A stretch of DNA of 64,000 bases, taken from assembly GCA_023105745.1 (NCBI GenBank), contig JALGQZ010000008.1, positions 44,699,618 through 44,763,617 of the forward strand. The letters run 5' to 3'. Positions within the stretch are counted from its first letter, which is position 1, and every line of letters starts with the position of its first letter. Made by a program: the position numbers and the translations under genes. This document shows positions 60,936 to 64,000 of this stretch, piece by piece. The DNA comes from Austropuccinia psidii. Lineage: Eukaryota; Basidiomycota; Pucciniomycetes; Pucciniales; Sphaerophragmiaceae. The notes beneath the pieces were generated by a model. The model did not search any database, was not told the origin of the DNA, and saw only the letters and a program-made list of their open reading frames with translations.

Positions 60936-62269
60936 ATGTTAAATTGCATAAAACTCCCCTCCTCTTGCATAAAATCTGAATATACTGGTCATTTATTAAG
61001 TTATTTTATTTCAAATTGCATTTTCTATACATCTTTTCTTCATTTACCATGCCAAAGGCTACCTTTACTTCAGAACCTAAACTCACTGCAGTTAATTGAT
61101 GCTCTCAACTATGATAGTGATTCTGATATCCAGGAAGATATAATATTATTTGATATGATAACATCACAAAGATACATCAATCCTCGTAGAAGATATCCAT
61201 CACATTACATGTATACAATGTATGATTTACAAACATTATCATCTGAAAATTTTTGAAAGATATGTAGGACCACACACAAATCATTTGAAGAGATGGTTGC
61301 AAAAATTAAAGCTGATAAAACCTTTCAAAACTCATCACAAAAAAACAGCACAATCCTGCCATCCAATTGGCTGTTGCACTATCAAGGCTAGGATAAAATG
61401 GAAATGGGGCTGCTTTGGGAAAGATTGGAATGTTATTTAGAATTAGCCATGGGAATATTGTGTTGTACATTCAAAGAGTGATCCAGATATTAATGAAGTT
61501 GAAGCGTAAAGTGATTGTGTGGCCAACAATAGAACAACAAAGAGAGATGTCCCAAGTAATTCAAGCAGAAGGCTTCCCTGGGTGCATTGGGTTTATTGAT
61601 GGGAGTCTCATACCATTATCACAATGTCCCCCCAATGATGGTGAAGCCTATTTTGATTGCAAAAAGGAGTCATCTGATGAATTTTTATTCTTTATTTCCT
61701 TCTTACTGATTGTTTACAATTAAGGTATTCTATGTCAATACAACTGGTTTGCAACATAAAGAAACAGTTCACTGCTCTACAAGTTGGGTGTACTGGGTCA
61801 CTTCATGATTCAAATGTCTATCAACATATGAAAATAGCACAAACACCTCAATAGTCAGTACTTACTTGCCGATTCTGCATATGCAAGCTCTCGTTGGGTT
61901 GTTCCAGCATATAAGGGAGTTTTAGCACAGAATGAAGACAACCGTTCTTTCAATTACTGTCTAGCAAAATTAAGAGTCAGAATCAAGCATGCAATTAGAA
62001 TTTTGAAGGGGCGGTGGATTTCTCTAAGGGAAATGCAAAATAAAATGAGGGATAATCATGAAATTGAATATTTTGTTAGTTGGGTTATTTCTTGCACAAT
62101 TTTACATAATATGTTAGCACAAATTGGCAATGAATAGTTTGATCTATATGAGGATGATGATACACCTCATGCAGAAAATTTGTCCAATAAGAACATTGAG
62201 GAAGATGTGGTAAATATGTGTGAAAAACTTAAAACAATTACTTTGGCATGGAAAGATAGTCAATTGTGA
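60936..62269 (+). pseudogene. PIF/Harbinger transposase, element C, inactivated
   Basis: This is a DDE_4-type transposase reading in pieces. Visible are LIDALNYDSDSDIQED, ITSQRYINPRRRYP, GNIVLYIQRVIQ and VWPTIEQQREMSQVIQAEGF. The first catalytic Asp is in GCIGFIDGSLIPLSQCPPND (codon 61598-61600) and the second in GSLHDSNVYQH (codon 61807-61809). LLADSAYASSRW, VPAYKGVLAQNEDN and LAKLRVRIKHAIRILKGRW follow. The catalytic Glu expected in RIEHAIG is Lys (codon 61985-61987). The end is ISCTILHNMLAQIGNE, then LAWKDSQL and a stop at 62267. An intron probably lies at about 61670-61723. With stops at several places and the lost Glu it is dead. It converges with the dioxygenase-like gene to its right. 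Confidence 0.87.
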
Positions 62270-62356
62270 ATTTCATCAGTACCATTGATTTATGTACTTA
62301 ATTTAATGGCATACAACGGAGTGGAGATGTTATTGATAAGATAAAACTATTTAAAA

Positions 62357-63575
62357 TCAATATTTCTTAGTTCTTTTTTGGTCTCTCATATTTCTTTCAA
62401 AGTACCCATTGACTTTGGAATTAATTTTGGTGGGTCTCATTATCAAGAATTTGTCACCTACATTAAATAATTTATGGTTTATTTGAAAAGAGAATCCAAA
62501 ATGAGTGATTTCTTTATGATAAATAATTTCTGGAGGTGGTTTTGTTGTATGATGAACCATTGTTGATGTCTTCCAAAGAATTTCCATGATTCCAGGTTTT
62601 TTTTGAAAAATAAATCTTCATTATCAATTCAGGGAAGTGCAAGCCATGTCCAGAGGGGGTGAAGACAGTTGGAAGGGGATGGAAATTGTTTTTTGATTCA
62701 AAAGAAAATATACCATAAGTCCAGGAATTGAGATCATTTAAATCTTGATGTGGCTTATTGAAAAATACATTTTGAGTGACAATGACATTAGTAAATGATT
62801 TGAATTACTGCTTTGAATTTGCACAAGTCCAATCAAGTTGACTGAAGTTTGATAATTTGGCTGCTTTCATTAATGACTTATTTTCATTTGCAGCTAATTT
62901 TGAAAAATGTGAAATTCTTGAGTAAATGAATTAATCATATTGATAAAGTTTGGACCATTGATTATTATCTATTTAAATTTGATGAGGAGTTAAACCTGAT
63001 TTTCTGGAGTAAAAACCTGAAAATGTTGTAATTAATTAGCAATTATTAAGATAATAAGCAAAAGAAGATCACACACCTGCAGATTTTCCAGAATCAGAAC
63101 AAGGACAAAACCCAATACCTTTCATAATGCCACCTAGGAGTTGCTTATTGGTTTTAATTTCTTGTCAATTTTGAGATAAGGACATTAATGTCATGATGAG
63201 GTTTTGGAGCATTTGAGAGTGCCCAGAAGAATTATCAAAAGGGGTTATTTCATATATGATGACAGGAAAAAAGGGCTTTGTTGATTTATCAATGAGTATA
63301 TAAGGATGGGGGAGAGTACTGAGAGATGGAAGTTTTAACCATGAGGAATTGGCTGATTTCTTGTCAATTGAAATGGTTGAAAAGTTTTCATATTATTTTT
63401 TTGAATGGCCAAGGTGAGAGATAATTTGTTTTCAATCATGAATGTGTTGTCTTTGGCTTTGGGTGAGTTATATTTTATTAATTGGTTTGGTATTTTTATC
63501 CTCATGATGTTCTATATTTGGTTTAGTCCTAACCATGAAATCAAGAGGTGGAATAATAGCTTTATTATCTTTCAT
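62357..63575 (-). pseudogene. TET/JBP-like dioxygenase pseudogene, copy C (best preserved)
   Basis: From a minus-strand ATG at 63575 the reading gives MKDNKAIIPPLDFM, LTQSQRQHIH, YEITPFDNSSGHSQM and GGIMKGIGFCPCSDSGKSAG. A 60-base intron follows (63017-63076, GTGTGTGATC...TTTTCAG), then VFTPENQV. Next come YSRISHFSKLAANENKSLMK, FTNVIVTQNVFFNKPHQDLN with HQD as the metal site (about 62755), NSWTYGIFSF, PTVFTPSGHGLHFPEL, GIMEILWKTSTMVHHTTKPP with the distal His (about 62555) and ITHFGFSFQINHKLFNVGDK (about 62450-62510). The position expected to be Arg reads His. Several stops and a poly-A frameshift near 62605 remain. The element continues past the window, where a SANT-like gene is expected by analogy with copies A and B. 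Confidence 0.66.
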
Positions 63576-64000
63576 ATAATTCTGATGATGTGCTGAGTCT
63601 GGTTTAGTCCTAACCATGACATCATCATATTGATTTGAAGAGTGAGAGAAAGAAGGGTTTTTTTTTGAATCTTAATGATGATGGAAGGGGAGTGAAATTA
63701 AATGAAATTGCCAAAAAAACCCTTATAAATGATCCACCCCTATATTAACAAATAAATGTTAAGAATAAACAAAAATTAAAAAAAGAATCATGTGTCAGTA
63801 ATGATAATCATCCAAAAAAAAGAAAATAATCATAAATTAAATATGATTATGACTAAAAAATGAAAATAAAAATAAATAATCATTATTGATTTGATATGAT
63901 GATTAAAAAAAAATAATCAGTCATCATAATAATCCAAAAAAAAAGAGAAAAAAAACAGAAGGGTCAGCAATCACAATGATCAAAAAATAAGATCAGCATC
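63576..64000. other. Spacer upstream of dioxygenase copy C
   Basis: This aligns with 12380-12560 and 18120-18310 (CTGATGATGTGCT, GTCCTAACCATGACATCATC, GATCCACCCCTATATTAACA). The last 200 bases are A-rich with repeated AATAATCAGT/AATCATC words, as in the spacers of copies A and B. Confidence 0.5.

Noticed and set aside
62357..62587. Reading this minus-strand frame as the C-terminal end of a Gypsy integrase (VHHTT, VGDKFL)
   Set aside because: The upstream sequence in three copies gives no integrase core; instead an HxD site and TYG motif precede it, and the fuller alignment with copy D favours the oxygenase reading.
1..64000. tRNA or rRNA genes
   Set aside because: No cloverleaf or conserved rRNA segment was recognised; the only tRNA-related sequence is the candidate primer-binding site at 47132 and its duplicate.

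Overview
The window looks like repeat-dominated nuclear DNA of a basidiomycete fungus, most likely a rust (Pucciniales). The evidence is very AT-rich sequence, short spliceosomal introns of about 60-90 bases, chromodomain Ty3/Gypsy elements, FAR1-type MULE transposase fused to an OTU domain, and PIF/Harbinger elements with SANT/Myb-like partner genes. From memory, the intact Gypsy polyprotein resembles predicted proteins of the myrtle rust Austropuccinia psidii; I could not check this. Only one probable host gene is visible (23547-24628), in a GC- and CpG-richer island at about 22.2-24.7 kb. I found no rRNA, tRNA or CRISPR.

Layout. 1-2931: decayed MULE transposon gene (FAR1 finger, MULE transposase, AT-hook-like linker, OTU protease-like domain). 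3600-4300: microsatellite and 50-bp tandem repeats leading into a decayed plus-strand Gypsy (4622-7644, LTR remnant to about 9.36 kb). 9.36-22.23 kb: two copies, in direct tandem, of a minus-strand Harbinger-like unit. Each has a SANT/Myb-like gene and a dioxygenase-like gene; the first copy is split by a solo LTR and carries a 1-kb decamer array. 22.24-24.7 kb: host island. 24.7-30.4 kb: extremely AT-rich, no recognisable gene. 30.4-39.8 kb: a SANT-like gene, another dioxygenase-like gene, a solo LTR, an array of palindromic units and a Harbinger transposase split by another solo LTR. 40.9-60.7 kb: an old minus-strand Gypsy element, split by a young complete Gypsy (45209-55598) and by a third-family solo LTR. 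60.7-64.0 kb: a Harbinger element inserted in the old LTR, with transposase and a dioxygenase-like gene running to the window edge.

Three things stand out. (1) Four related minus-strand pseudogenes read as Fe(II)/2-oxoglutarate dioxygenases of the TET/JBP type, each near Harbinger transposase and/or SANT-like genes. This suggests a Harbinger lineage that carries a DNA-modifying oxygenase. (2) The young Gypsy element has a second open frame of 194 codons inside gag. A candidate splice joins an upstream leader exon exactly into that frame and removes the polyprotein start codon; the same overlap is partly visible in the old diverged element. (3) A roughly 105-bp unit repeated about 14 times after a Harbinger transposase has a palindromic GTACCTC...GAGGTAC core, and many units carry splice-site-like borders.

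Insertion order in the right half can be read from target-site duplications: old Gypsy first, then a solo LTR (GACAG), a Harbinger element (in its LTR) and the young Gypsy (GCGAA) into it. The young Gypsy LTRs are equal in length (1921 bp) and differ at only two positions that I noticed.
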